Counted from the first letter of the stretch, positions 17,849-26,418 are shown. The stretch: 64,000 bases of DNA from Paracoccaceae bacterium (GCA_027492585.1 JAPUEK010000020.1:1-64000), one strand, 5' to 3'. A program made the numbers and translations. Notes: generated by a model from the sequence alone, not told the origin.

Positions 17849-19015
17849 ATGACCCCCGACGTTCAGGCCTTTTCCTTCATCTCGCCCACCCACATCCGCT
17901 TTGGAAGCGGCACGGTCTCCGAACTGCCTGCGCGGCTCGGGGAGGTCGGCGGGACGAAACCGCTGCTCGTCGGGGACCCCGGCATGGCGGCAAACGGGCT
18001 TCTTGGCCGGGTCGAGGGGGTCCTGCGGGCAGCGGGGCTTGCCCCCGTGCTGTTCTCGGCGGTGGAAAGCGACCCGGATGTCGCCTCCGTCCGGGAAGGC
18101 ACGCGGATTGCAGCCGAAGCGGGGTGTGACAGCGTTGTGGCCCTTGGCGGGGGCAGCGCGATGGATGCGGCCAAGGCCATCGCCATGATGATGACCAACC
18201 CCGGCACACCGCGCGACTATGCAGGCACCAACCGGCTGAAAGCCCCACCGCTGCCGATCATCGCCATCCCCACCACTGCCGGCACCGGGAGCGAACTGAC
18301 CATCTGGTCGGTTCTGTCGGACCGCGCCACCGGCGACAAGTTCGGCATCGGCAGCCCGATGCTCTGCCCGCGCTTTGCCATTCTGGACCCGGAGCTGACG
18401 CTTTCCCTGCCAGCCGGACTGACCGCGACGACCGGCATGGATGCGCTGACCCATGCGATTGAATCGCTGGTCTGCACGGCAAGCAACCCTTTCTCCGCCG
18501 CCCATGCCGAAATGGCGATCCGCATGATCGGCGAGAACCTCCGCACCGCCGTCGCGCAGGGGGGCAATCTTGCCGCACGCAGCAACATGCTGGTGGCGAG
18601 CGCGCTTGCGGGCGCGGCCTTCAACAACACCCGGCTCGGCTATGTCCATGCGCTGTCCCTGCCGCTCGGCTCGAAGTTCAAGATCCCGCATGGGATGGTC
18701 AATGCGATCACCCTGCCTGCGGTCATGGACTTCAACCTGCCGGGCAACCTGCCCGCCTATGCCCGCATCGCCACCCTTCTGGGCGAGCGGACCGGGGGCC
18801 TGTCCCTGCGCGATGCCGCCCGCAGTTCGGTGGAGGCCGTCATCGCCCTCAAGCAAGACATCGGCCTGCATCAGACACTTGCGGATTTCGGGCTGACCGA
18901 AGACCGCTTCGACGAGGTAATTGACGAAGCCATGACGTCTGGTAACTGTCAGGTGAACCCTCGCCAGGCAACCAAAGCGGAAATGCGGGCAATCCTGAGG
19001 GCTGCGAGCGGCTGA
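17849..19015 (+). CDS. Iron-containing alcohol dehydrogenase
   Basis: Group III alcohol dehydrogenase of 388 residues. The NAD-binding loop is GGGSAMDAAK (from 100), followed by PTTAGTGSE. The Fe(II) ligands are D198 and H202 (GMDALTHAIES), H267 (GYVHALS) and H281 (IPHGMVNAI). It interconverts an alcohol and an aldehyde; the aldehyde dehydrogenase at 12162 could finish the oxidation. The ATG at 17849 follows GAGAGACCA; an in-frame ATG at 17774 would add a proline-rich tail and is less likely. It lies upstream of the FCD regulator gene. Confidence 0.88.
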   Translation: MTPDVQAFSFISPTHIRFGSGTVSELPARLGEVGGTKPLLVGDPGMAANGLLGRVEGVLRAAGLAPVLFSAVESDPDVASVREGTRIAAEAGCDSVVALGGGSAMDAAKAIAMMMTNPGTPRDYAGTNRLKAPPLPIIAIPTTAGTGSELTIWSVLSDRATGDKFGIGSPMLCPRFAILDPELTLSLPAGLTATTGMDALTHAIESLVCTASNPFSAAHAEMAIRMIGENLRTAVAQGGNLAARSNMLVASALAGAAFNNTRLGYVHALSLPLGSKFKIPHGMVNAITLPAVMDFNLPGNLPAYARIATLLGERTGGLSLRDAARSSVEAVIALKQDIGLHQTLADFGLTEDRFDEVIDEAMTSGNCQVNPRQATKAEMRAILRAASG

Positions 19016-19054
19016 AGCCGGTCCTCGGAAACTCCAGATGAAAGGTGAACGCGA

Positions 19055-19717
19055 GTGAGCAAGCGTTTCGTAAAGCCCCAGACGGCGCAGGAGGCAGTTC
19101 TTCAGGAACTGCGCCGCCGGATCGTCGCAGGTGAATTCGCACCGGGGGCGCAGATCCTTCAGGACATGCTGGCCGAGGAATTCGGCGTCAGCCGTGTGCC
19201 TGTGCGCGAGGCGCTCCGCACGCTGGAAGGCGAGGGGCAAGTCTCCTACGAACCGCATCGCGGCTATTTCGTCGTCGAGCTGAATCTGGAGGAGCTGATC
19301 GAAATCTACCGCCTGCGGGATCTTCTGGAACCCGAGGCTGTCTCCCGTGCCTTTCCGAACCTGACCCAGGAAGATGTCGACCGGATGCAGGAGGCCATGG
19401 ATGTGATGGTCAAGGCCATCGACGAAGGCGACAACGCGGCCATGACCACCGGCAACCGGCGCTTCCACTTCGCCATGTTCGCAGGATGCGGGATGCCCCG
19501 CCTGCTGCGGATGCTTGACCATCTCTGGAATGCTTCCGACATCTACCGTGCCGTCTACTTCTATGACTTCGACAAGAAACATCTGATGCACAGCGAGCAT
19601 CTGGAGATTTTCGACGCGCTGAAGGCCCGTGACCTGCCGCGACTTCTGGAGCTGCTGCAGACCCACCGCACCCATGCAATCCCTGCCCTCCGGCAGGTCA
19701 TCGAGCGCAAAAACTAG
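19055..19717 (+). CDS. GntR-family regulator, FCD (FadR-type) subfamily
   Basis: Regulator of 220 residues: a GntR winged helix at residues 10-75 (LRRRIVAGEFAPGAQILQDM, EEFGVSRVPVREALRTLEGEG), then an all-helical FCD domain with a likely metal-binding set of histidines and acidic residues (RRFHFAMF, SEHLEIFDALKARD). A GTG start at 19055 is used, with AAGGTGAA upstream. It sits in the middle of the catabolic region and is the best candidate for binding the AT-rich inverted repeats at 12076, 15254, 16888 and 19764. FCD proteins usually sense a carboxylate. Confidence 0.87.
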   Translation: MSKRFVKPQTAQEAVLQELRRRIVAGEFAPGAQILQDMLAEEFGVSRVPVREALRTLEGEGQVSYEPHRGYFVVELNLEELIEIYRLRDLLEPEAVSRAFPNLTQEDVDRMQEAMDVMVKAIDEGDNAAMTTGNRRFHFAMFAGCGMPRLLRMLDHLWNASDIYRAVYFYDFDKKHLMHSEHLEIFDALKARDLPRLLELLQTHRTHAIPALRQVIERKN

Positions 19718-19761
19718 GCAGATGGAGGGAGATTCCGGCCAAGGCAAAGCTTAACAACTTG

Positions 19762-19809
19762 TTGATATTGGATATGATATATACCATAATCAATAAAAGA
19801 GCCAATATC
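19762..19809 (+). promoter_or_regulatory. Promoter and operator of the ABC importer operon
   Basis: A sigma-70-type promoter is visible: TTGATA at 19762, a 17-base spacer, then CATAAT at 19785. GATATTGG at 19764-19771 and CCAATATC at 19802-19809 form a perfect 8-base inverted repeat that brackets the -10 region. ATTGGATATGATATATA (19767-19783) nearly repeats the element at 16907. A repressor bound here would block transcription of the importer; the FCD regulator is encoded immediately upstream. Confidence 0.65.
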
Positions 19810-19867
19810 GCGGAAGGAGACCGGAACGAGTCCGGCAGATCCGGGGAAACAACGAACAGGGAATGTG

Positions 19868-20647
19868 ATGGACTACGCGCTGAAAGCCACCGGCATCAGT
19901 AAATCCTATGGCGCGCCGGACTCGAGGGTCGAGGTGCTGAGGAATCTGAATTTCCATGCCGCCAGCAATGAAATCGTCTCCTTCGTCGGGCCGAGCGGCT
20001 GCGGGAAATCGACACTTTTCAATATCATCACCGGGCTTCTGCAGCCCGATTCCGGTCAGATCCTCGTCGGCGACGAAGAGACGACCGGCACCACCTCGGA
20101 AAAGATCGGCTATGTCCTGCAGAAGGACCTGCTCTTTCCGTGGCGGACGGTGATCGAGAACGTCATCCTCGGGCTGGAGCTGCGCGGGGTCAACCGGCGC
20201 GAGGCGCGGGAAAAGGCGCATGATCTTCTCGTGCGCTACCGGATGCAGGGCTACGAGAACGTCCTGCCCTCCCAGCTTTCGGGCGGGATGCGCCAGCGGG
20301 TCGCGCTGATGCGGACGATGATCACCGATCCTGAAATCATCCTGATGGATGAATCCTACAAGGCACTGGACTATCCCCTGAAGATCGCCCTCGAAGGTGA
20401 GTTGCTGGAGACGATCAAGCGCGAGAAGAAGACGGCAATCTTCATCACCCATGACATCGAGGAGGCGGTCACGCTCTCCGATCGGGTCTATGTGATGAAG
20501 GCCCGCCCCGGCGAGATCGTCGACGAGATCCGCATCGACCTGGAGACGGACAGCCCGCTGATCCCGGAGCGGCGCATCTCCCCGCAATACAACAAGTACT
20601 ACGAACTCATCTGGCGGAAGATCGGCCTACCGTCAGTCTCCGTTTGA
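19868..20647 (+). CDS. ABC transporter ATPase, nitrate/taurine/NMT1 type
   Basis: Cytoplasmic ATPase of 259 residues energising the importer with the next two genes. Walker A GPSGCGKST is at 41-49, the Q-loop at QKD, signature LSGGMRQR from 137, Walker B at ILMDES with D161 and E162, and the switch histidine H195. Odd point: the usual DEPFGALD segment reads DESYKALD, although the catalytic glutamate is kept. AGGGA precedes the ATG at 19868; a GTG at 19865 is next to it. The promoter at 19762 belongs to this operon. Confidence 0.88.
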   Translation: MDYALKATGISKSYGAPDSRVEVLRNLNFHAASNEIVSFVGPSGCGKSTLFNIITGLLQPDSGQILVGDEETTGTTSEKIGYVLQKDLLFPWRTVIENVILGLELRGVNRREAREKAHDLLVRYRMQGYENVLPSQLSGGMRQRVALMRTMITDPEIILMDESYKALDYPLKIALEGELLETIKREKKTAIFITHDIEEAVTLSDRVYVMKARPGEIVDEIRIDLETDSPLIPERRISPQYNKYYELIWRKIGLPSVSV

Positions 20648-20663
20648 ACAGGGCTGAAATCTA

Positions 20664-21503
20664 ATGACATCCACACCCCAAATCTCGCGTCCGGCTGCGC
20701 CGGCGCCCGCCAAGTCACGCAAAGGCAAGACCGCCGAGAGGCCCCTGCCGAGCCGCTATGTGATGGTCGGCCTGCAGGTCGCCATCGTCGTCGCCTTCTT
20801 CGCCTATTGGGAAATCGGCACCCGCACCGGCTATATCTCGAAGTTCCTCTTTGCGAGCCCGAGCTCCATTCTGGAGGTGCTGGTCCGGCGCTTCGAATCC
20901 GGCCAGTTGTTCAACGATGTCTATACGACGGTGAAGGAGACGACGATCGGCTTCATCGTCGGGGCCATCGGCGGTTCGATCCTGGGGCTGGCGCTGTGGT
21001 ATTCGCGCTTCGTCTTCCATCTGGCGGCCCCCTTCATCACCGCCATCGGCTCGATCCCGGTGCTGGCCATCGCGCCGATCACCATCATCTGGTTCGGCAC
21101 CGAGGTGCTGTCCAAGATCGTGATCGTGGCCTTTTCCTGCGTCGTCGTCTCGCTGACCACCTCCTATCGCGGCGCGCAGCGCACGGACCCCGATCTCATC
21201 AACCTGATGCGGTCCTTCAATGCGACGCGGACGCAGATCTTCTTCAAGCTGGTCATACCGGCCTCGATGCCCTGGGTCTTCTCCGGCCTGAAGCTCAACG
21301 TCGGCTTCGCGCTCATCGGCGCCATCGTGGCCGAATACATCTCTTCGGATGCCGGGGTCGGCAACATGATCCTGCTCGGCAGTTCGAACTTCGGAATGAA
21401 CATCGTCCTCGCGGGCGTGGTTCTGGTGATGCTGATCATGCTCACCCTCACCTTCATCGTTTCACTGATCGAAAGAGCGGTTCTTTCGTGGGAAAAGGAG
21501 TAA
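20664..21503 (+). CDS. ABC transporter permease, SsuC/TauC type
   Basis: Inner-membrane permease of 279 residues with six hydrophobic segments after a basic proline/alanine-rich N-terminus. The coupling EAA-like loop is readable around FNATRTQIFFKLVIPASMPW, followed by GLKLNVGFALIGAIVAE, as in sulfonate, taurine and pyrimidine importers. It starts 16 bases after the ATPase gene and ends 4 bases before the binding-protein gene, so the three form one operon. Confidence 0.88.
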   Translation: MTSTPQISRPAAPAPAKSRKGKTAERPLPSRYVMVGLQVAIVVAFFAYWEIGTRTGYISKFLFASPSSILEVLVRRFESGQLFNDVYTTVKETTIGFIVGAIGGSILGLALWYSRFVFHLAAPFITAIGSIPVLAIAPITIIWFGTEVLSKIVIVAFSCVVVSLTTSYRGAQRTDPDLINLMRSFNATRTQIFFKLVIPASMPWVFSGLKLNVGFALIGAIVAEYISSDAGVGNMILLGSSNFGMNIVLAGVVLVMLIMLTLTFIVSLIERAVLSWEKE

Positions 21504-21507
21504 CCAA

Positions 21508-22527
21508 ATGCGTAAGCCTTCCTTGAAGAGTATCGTAACGGCAGCTTCCATCGCCTGTGCAGCCACGTTCTCCCTTGCCAATGCCGCCCTGGCCGAGCTT
21601 CATCCGGTTCGTATCAACCAGGCCTTCCAGTCGGTGCTCTACCTGCCGATCTACATCGCCAAGGAGAAGGGCTTCTTCGAGCAGCAGGGTGTGGATGTCA
21701 CCATCAGCACCGGCGGCGGCGGCTCCCAGTCCTGGGCGGCGGTGATCTCCGGCTCGGCCGATTTCTCGATCCAGGACCCGCTGTTCGTGCCGAAAACCCG
21801 CGAGAATGGCGGCGAAGGCGTGGTGGTGGCCGCGATCCACAATGCGCCCACGGTCTTCATCCTCGGCAAGGACCCGACGCCCCTGCAGGACAATCTGGCC
21901 TATCTGAACGGCAAGCGCGTGATCACCAGCCCGCAGCCCGACACGACCTGGGCCTTCATGACCTATCTCGCGCGCCAGAACGGGCTGGATGATGTCAAGA
22001 TCGTCAACGTCTCCATCGGCAACGAGATCCCGGCCATCGTTTCCGGCTCTGCCGATTATGCGCTCGCCGTGGAAACCCAGGTATCGCAGGCGGTTCAGGA
22101 ACAGGGCCTGCATGTGGTCTATTCCTTCTCGGCCAACAAGGACTGGTATCCGCTGGCCTTCTCCAGCCTGACCACCACCCCGGCCTATCTCTCGGCCAAT
22201 CCCGAGGCCGCGCAGGGGGTCGTGACGGCCTTCGAACTCGCCTCCCGCTACATCTATGCCGACTTTGAAGGCTCGGTGGATGTCGCCCAGAAATACTTCC
22301 CCGATGTCCCGCGCGATATCCTTGTCGCATCCATCCAGCGCAACATCGACGCCAAGGGCTATCCGGAGCACGCTCTGGTGGACAAGACCTCCTGGGACAA
22401 CAACCTGAACCTTGCCAACTTCGCCGGCAATATCGGACCCTATCCTTCGGACGCCACCTCCTACGAGAACAACGTGAACGTGGAATTGGCGACCAAAGCG
22501 GCGGAGATCGCCGACGCCCAGAAGTAA
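21508..22527 (+). CDS. NMT1/THI5-like ABC substrate-binding protein
   Basis: Periplasmic protein of 339 residues with an N-terminal signal peptide ending NAALA before ELHPVR. NQAFQSVLYLPIYIAKEKGFF is the NMT1/SsuA start motif (read in parts), followed by GGGGSQSWAAVISGSADF, DPLFVP and SPQPDTTWAFMTYLA. The family binds pyrimidines, sulfonates, nitrate, riboflavin or other nitrogen heterocycles. With two amidases and an AmaS protein nearby, an amide or N-heterocycle substrate is plausible, but no ligand can be read from the sequence. Confidence 0.88.
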   Translation: MRKPSLKSIVTAASIACAATFSLANAALAELHPVRINQAFQSVLYLPIYIAKEKGFFEQQGVDVTISTGGGGSQSWAAVISGSADFSIQDPLFVPKTRENGGEGVVVAAIHNAPTVFILGKDPTPLQDNLAYLNGKRVITSPQPDTTWAFMTYLARQNGLDDVKIVNVSIGNEIPAIVSGSADYALAVETQVSQAVQEQGLHVVYSFSANKDWYPLAFSSLTTTPAYLSANPEAAQGVVTAFELASRYIYADFEGSVDVAQKYFPDVPRDILVASIQRNIDAKGYPEHALVDKTSWDNNLNLANFAGNIGPYPSDATSYENNVNVELATKAAEIADAQK

Positions 22528-22584
22528 AAGCCTCGGGCAGCCGCGCAGACCGCGTGGCTGCCCCCAATGCGAACAGGTGCCAGG

Positions 22585-22794
22585 ATGACGAAAGACGATG
22601 CCGCCGCGCGGCTTGCCATTTCCGGCCTGACCGGGCCAGATGACCCGGCTGCGCCGCTGGTGGTGGACTGGACGGCGCGCAGCCGCGCGCTCGTCGATTT
22701 CGTCACCCGCAATCTGCCGCCCGATCTTCCGCCGATCACCACCTGGATTTCGAGCATCGAGGGCGTCGCCGCCGGTGACCGGGGGGCAGAATGA
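22585..22794 (+). CDS. Small protein preceding an amidase, AtzG-like by position
   Basis: Acidic-to-neutral protein of 69 residues (MTKDDAAARLAISGL at the start, RALVDFVTRNLPPDLPP later). I do not recognise the family from sequence with certainty. Its size, and the ATGA overlap with the following amidase gene, match AtzG, the small subunit that clamps the amidase AtzE in cyanuric-acid breakdown. An in-frame ATG at 22567 would add six residues; 22585 has AGG sequences upstream. It probably is a partner of the amidase at 22791. Confidence 0.55.
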   Translation: MTKDDAAARLAISGLTGPDDPAAPLVVDWTARSRALVDFVTRNLPPDLPPITTWISSIEGVAAGDRGAE

Positions 22795-24179
22795 GCCGCG
22801 CCGAGGAGCTTGTCACCCTTCCCCTTGCCGAGCTTGGGCGCAGGCTGCGCCAGGGTTCCCTGACCTGCCCGGAATTGACCGAGGCCTGTCTTGCCCGTGA
22901 GGAGGCAAGCCGCCCCCTCAACGCCTATTCGCATCTGATGGCCGGAACGGCGCGCCGCAGCGCAGCCGCCTTGCAGACCCTGCTCGACTGCGGCCATGAC
23001 CTCGGACCGCTGCATGGCATTCCGATGGGTCTGAAGGCGAATATCGCCGTGGCGGGCCAGCCGATGACCGCGGGCAGCCGCATCCTGAAAGACAACATCG
23101 CCCGCGAGGATGCCGTGATGACCCGCCGCCTGAAACAGGCCGGAGCGGTGGTTCTGGGGCTCACGAACATGCATGAATTCGCCTGGGGCGGCACCACGGC
23201 CAACCCCCATACCGGCATCTGCGGCAATGCCTGGGATGCGGGCCGCATCCCGGCGGGGTCCAGCGGCGGCTCGGGAACAGCGGTTGCCATCGGCAGCGCC
23301 ATGGCAACGCTCGGCACCGATACCGGCGGCTCCGTACGCCTGCCCGCCTCGATGAACGGGGTGACGGGCCTGCGCCCCACCGTCGGGCGGCTCAGCGTCG
23401 AGGGGATCTTCCCGCTTGCCGTCAGCATGGATACGGTCGGCCCCCTCGCCCGCGGTGCCGAAGATTGCGCGCTGATGTTCAACGCCATGTGCCGCGAGGA
23501 TCAGCGCCTGCCGGAGACAAAACTCGTCGCCCGGCTGGACCGCCCGGTTGGAGGGCGGCGGATCGGCCTTGTCCGGGGGTATACCGACGAGAATGTGCAG
23601 CCCGATATCGCCGCCGCCTTCCGTGAAACCGTCGCGGCTTTCGAGCGGGCCGGGGCGCAGATCGTGCTGATCGACATTCACGGGCTGGAGGTGTCTGTCG
23701 ATGCTCAGGTCATCGTCGATGCGGCGGAGCCGAGCACGGTCCATGACGGCTGGATCGACAGCCGCGATGGCGATTATGGCCGCGACGTGCGGGAACAGCT
23801 GATCGCGGGCCGCACCTTCACCGCGACGGAATATCTGCACGCCCAGCGTTACCGGACCTATCTGCGCCGGCAGTTCGATACCGCCTTCGAGGGGCTGGAC
23901 GCGATCCTCACCCCGACCCTGCCCTTCACCGCACCGCGCATGGGCGAAGATTCCGTGCGGATCGGCGACCGGATGGAAAGTACGCTGACCGGCAACATGC
24001 GCTATACTTCGCTGCCGAGCCTGACCGCGCTGCCGGCGCTGAGCTTCCCCATCGGCTTTGACCGTGACGGCTTGCCCATCGGCGCGCAACTCATCGGCGC
24101 GGCCCGGCAGGAGCTGGCGATCCTGAGCCTCGCCCATGGTTTCCAGCGCGACAGCGATTTCCACAAGAGATTGCCCTGA
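22791..24179 (+). CDS. Amidase-signature-family hydrolase, AtzE/GatA-like
   Basis: Hydrolase of 462 residues with the complete amidase triad K82 (MGLKANIA), S158 (AGSSGGSG) and S181 (GTDTGGSVRLP). It resembles GatA/AtzE-type enzymes that act on small amides, biurets or malonamates. The start overlaps the small protein gene, which suggests a two-subunit complex. It shares only family-level similarity with the amidase at 15518, so this is not a recent duplication. The ABC importer upstream and the lactonase gene downstream suggest it works on the imported compound. Confidence 0.88.
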   Translation: MSRAEELVTLPLAELGRRLRQGSLTCPELTEACLAREEASRPLNAYSHLMAGTARRSAAALQTLLDCGHDLGPLHGIPMGLKANIAVAGQPMTAGSRILKDNIAREDAVMTRRLKQAGAVVLGLTNMHEFAWGGTTANPHTGICGNAWDAGRIPAGSSGGSGTAVAIGSAMATLGTDTGGSVRLPASMNGVTGLRPTVGRLSVEGIFPLAVSMDTVGPLARGAEDCALMFNAMCREDQRLPETKLVARLDRPVGGRRIGLVRGYTDENVQPDIAAAFRETVAAFERAGAQIVLIDIHGLEVSVDAQVIVDAAEPSTVHDGWIDSRDGDYGRDVREQLIAGRTFTATEYLHAQRYRTYLRRQFDTAFEGLDAILTPTLPFTAPRMGEDSVRIGDRMESTLTGNMRYTSLPSLTALPALSFPIGFDRDGLPIGAQLIGAARQELAILSLAHGFQRDSDFHKRLP

Positions 24180-24194
24180 GGGAGTGACACGGCC

Positions 24195-25142
24195 ATGCAA
24201 ACCCCTTCCCTTCGCGTGATCGCCGAAGGCCTGCGCTTTCCCGAAGGGCCGGTCTGGCTGGACGATGGCTCCATCGCGCTTGTGGAAATCGAGCGCCAGA
24301 CGGTCAGCCTTGTCCGGCCCGATGGCCGGGTCGAGGTGCTGGCCGAGGTTCCGGGCGGCCCGAACGGTCTGGCGCGTGGCCCGGACGGCGCTTTCTACGT
24401 CTGCAATTGCGGCGGCTTCGGCTGGATCGAGGAGGGCGGCCTGCTGACCCCTTCCGGCACGGCCCCCGGCTACCAGGGCGGCAGCATCGACCGGGTGGAC
24501 CCGCAAAGCGGCAAGGTCACGACGCTTTACACCCATTGCGGCGACAGGCGCCTGAGCGGGCCGAACGATCTGGTCTTCGATGCCCACGGCGGCTTCTATT
24601 TCACCGACATCGGCAAGATCCGGCCCCATGACCGCGATCACGGCGGCGTCTATTACGCCACCATCGACGGCAGCCGGATCGAGCCGGTGATCTATCCGAT
24701 CCTCAGTCCGAACGGCTGCGGCCTCTCGCCCGATGGCAGGCGGCTCTATGTCGCCGACATGGAGCCGGCACGGCTCTGGGCCTTCGACATCATCGGACCG
24801 GGGCAACTGGCGAAGCTGCCTTTCCCCCGATCCGGGAATGGCGGGCATCTGCTGGGGGCCGCCACGGGCTTTCAGGGGTTCGACAGCCTGGCCGTCGATG
24901 CCGAGGGCAGCATCGCCATCGGCACGGTCTGGGGGCAGCCGCAGATCACCGTGATCGCCGCCAACGGCGGCATCTCGCGGCAGATCCCCATGCCCGACCC
25001 CTTCCCGACCAATCTCTGCTTCGGCGGCGAGGACCGGCGCACCGCCTTCATCACCCTGTCGGGGCGCGGTCAGCTGGTGGCGATGCCCTGGCATTGCGAA
25101 GGGATGACGCTCAGTTTCCAGCCTCTCAAGGCAGGGCGCTGA
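24195..25142 (+). CDS. SMP-30/gluconolactonase/LRE-family protein
   Basis: Six-bladed beta-propeller hydrolase of 315 residues. The metal site is suggested by E17 (LRFPEGPVW), the asparagine in SGPNDLVFD, the asparagine in LSPNGCGLSPDG and the aspartate in LYVADME. The family opens sugar and related lactones. It starts 15 bases after the amidase gene and is the last gene of the importer/amidase series. Lactone opening after an aldolase or dehydrogenase step would fit the cluster. No signal peptide is visible. Confidence 0.85.
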   Translation: MQTPSLRVIAEGLRFPEGPVWLDDGSIALVEIERQTVSLVRPDGRVEVLAEVPGGPNGLARGPDGAFYVCNCGGFGWIEEGGLLTPSGTAPGYQGGSIDRVDPQSGKVTTLYTHCGDRRLSGPNDLVFDAHGGFYFTDIGKIRPHDRDHGGVYYATIDGSRIEPVIYPILSPNGCGLSPDGRRLYVADMEPARLWAFDIIGPGQLAKLPFPRSGNGGHLLGAATGFQGFDSLAVDAEGSIAIGTVWGQPQITVIAANGGISRQIPMPDPFPTNLCFGGEDRRTAFITLSGRGQLVAMPWHCEGMTLSFQPLKAGR

Positions 25143-25278
25143 CGCAGGGCAGCCCGGTGTGGCACGGTGCCGCGCGGCGCCATCTCCCGGCCCGTCAAAG
25201 GATCGACGCCGAACGCCGGTTCTTCGGGATGAGCCATGCCCTCCGCTGCGTATACCCGGCAGGTTCAACTGATGAAGC

Positions 25279-26418
25279 ATGAGCATGTCCGATACCCCGC
25301 CTGCCGTTGCCGCGCGTATCAAGCCCGGCGACCCCGCGCCCTGGTTCCACCAACGCACCCCCGCCAATCCACGCTACACCTTCGATACGGCGGCAGGCCG
25401 CCATATCGCCCTGTGCTTTTTCGGCTCGGCCGGGGATGCGCGGGCGCAAGCCGCGCTGAAGGCGGTGCTGGCCCGGCCCGATCTTTTCGACGACCATCAC
25501 GCCGCCTTCTTCGCCGTCAGCAACGATCCCTCGGACGAAACTGCCGGCCGGCTGACCAATCGGGTTCCGGGGTTCCGGGTGTTCTGGGACTTCGACCTGA
25601 CCATCGCCAGACTTTATGGCGCGGCCCCGAAAAACGCCCATCCCCCGACCGTGCCGCTGTCGCGCTTCTGGGTGCTGCTTGATCCCACCCTGCGGGTGAT
25701 CGCCGTCATTCCGTTCCGCGACGATGGCGGCGATACCGCCGAATTCCTGTCGCTGGTCGAAAACCTGCCGCCTGCCGCCCGCTTTGCCGGGATCGACCTG
25801 CAGGCCCCCATCCTCTACCTGCCCCGCGTCTTCGAGCCGGAGCTTTGCCGCGAGCTGATCGGGCTTTACGATGCCAATGGCGGCACCGAGAGCGGCTTCA
25901 TGCGCGAAATCGACGGGCGCACCATGGGCGTCAGCGACCCGAATCACAAACGACGCAAGGATTTCAACATCGCCGATACGAAGCTGATTGCAGGCCTGCA
26001 GGCGCGGTTCATGCGCCGCGTCGTGCCGGAGATCGCCAAGGTCCACCAGTTCAAGGTCACGCGGATGGAGCGGTATATCGTCTCCTGCTACGCGGCCGAG
26101 GATGGCGGGCATTTCGCCGCGCACCGCGACAATACAACGCTCGGCACCGCCCACCGGCGCTTTGCGGTCTCGGTCAATCTCAATGACGGGTTCGACGGCG
26201 GGGAGGTCAGCTTTCCCGAATACGGGCCGCGCGGCTTCAAGGCGCCGCCGGGCGGGGCCGTGGTGTTTTCCTGCTCGCTTCTGCACAAGGTCAGTCGCGT
26301 GACCCGTGGGCGGCGCTATGCGTTTCTGCCCTTTCTCTATGACGACGAGGCGGCCAGACTGCGCGAAAGCAATGCCGCCCTCGTGGGGGAACAAGGCTCC
26401 GGCTATCGCGCGGGATGA
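25279..26418 (+). CDS. Peroxiredoxin-like/2OG-Fe(II) oxygenase fusion
   Basis: Two-domain protein of 379 residues. Residues 13-165 have a thioredoxin-fold peroxiredoxin shape (IKPGDPAPWF, FFAVSNDPSDE, FWDFDLTIARLYG), but the peroxidatic cysteine position reads GSAGDARAQ, so peroxidase activity is doubtful. Residues 175-350 form a prolyl-4-hydroxylase-like dioxygenase with iron ligands H282 and D284 (AHRDN) and H336 (LLHKVSRV), and a 2-oxoglutarate-binding arginine in TRGRRY. It would hydroxylate a protein or peptide. It is 27 bases before an ECF sigma gene and opens an operon with a glycosyltransferase and sugar genes. A second ATG at 25285 is possible. Confidence 0.85.
   Translation: MSMSDTPPAVAARIKPGDPAPWFHQRTPANPRYTFDTAAGRHIALCFFGSAGDARAQAALKAVLARPDLFDDHHAAFFAVSNDPSDETAGRLTNRVPGFRVFWDFDLTIARLYGAAPKNAHPPTVPLSRFWVLLDPTLRVIAVIPFRDDGGDTAEFLSLVENLPPAARFAGIDLQAPILYLPRVFEPELCRELIGLYDANGGTESGFMREIDGRTMGVSDPNHKRRKDFNIADTKLIAGLQARFMRRVVPEIAKVHQFKVTRMERYIVSCYAAEDGGHFAAHRDNTTLGTAHRRFAVSVNLNDGFDGGEVSFPEYGPRGFKAPPGGAVVFSCSLLHKVSRVTRGRRYAFLPFLYDDEAARLRESNAALVGEQGSGYRAG

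Noticed and set aside
22461-25367. Long open frame of 968 codons on the minus strand opposite the amidase and lactonase genes
   Set aside because: It is a high-GC antisense shadow. The plus strand carries two proteins with complete catalytic motifs, and the minus reading has no recognisable domain and is full of Arg, Gly, His and Asp.
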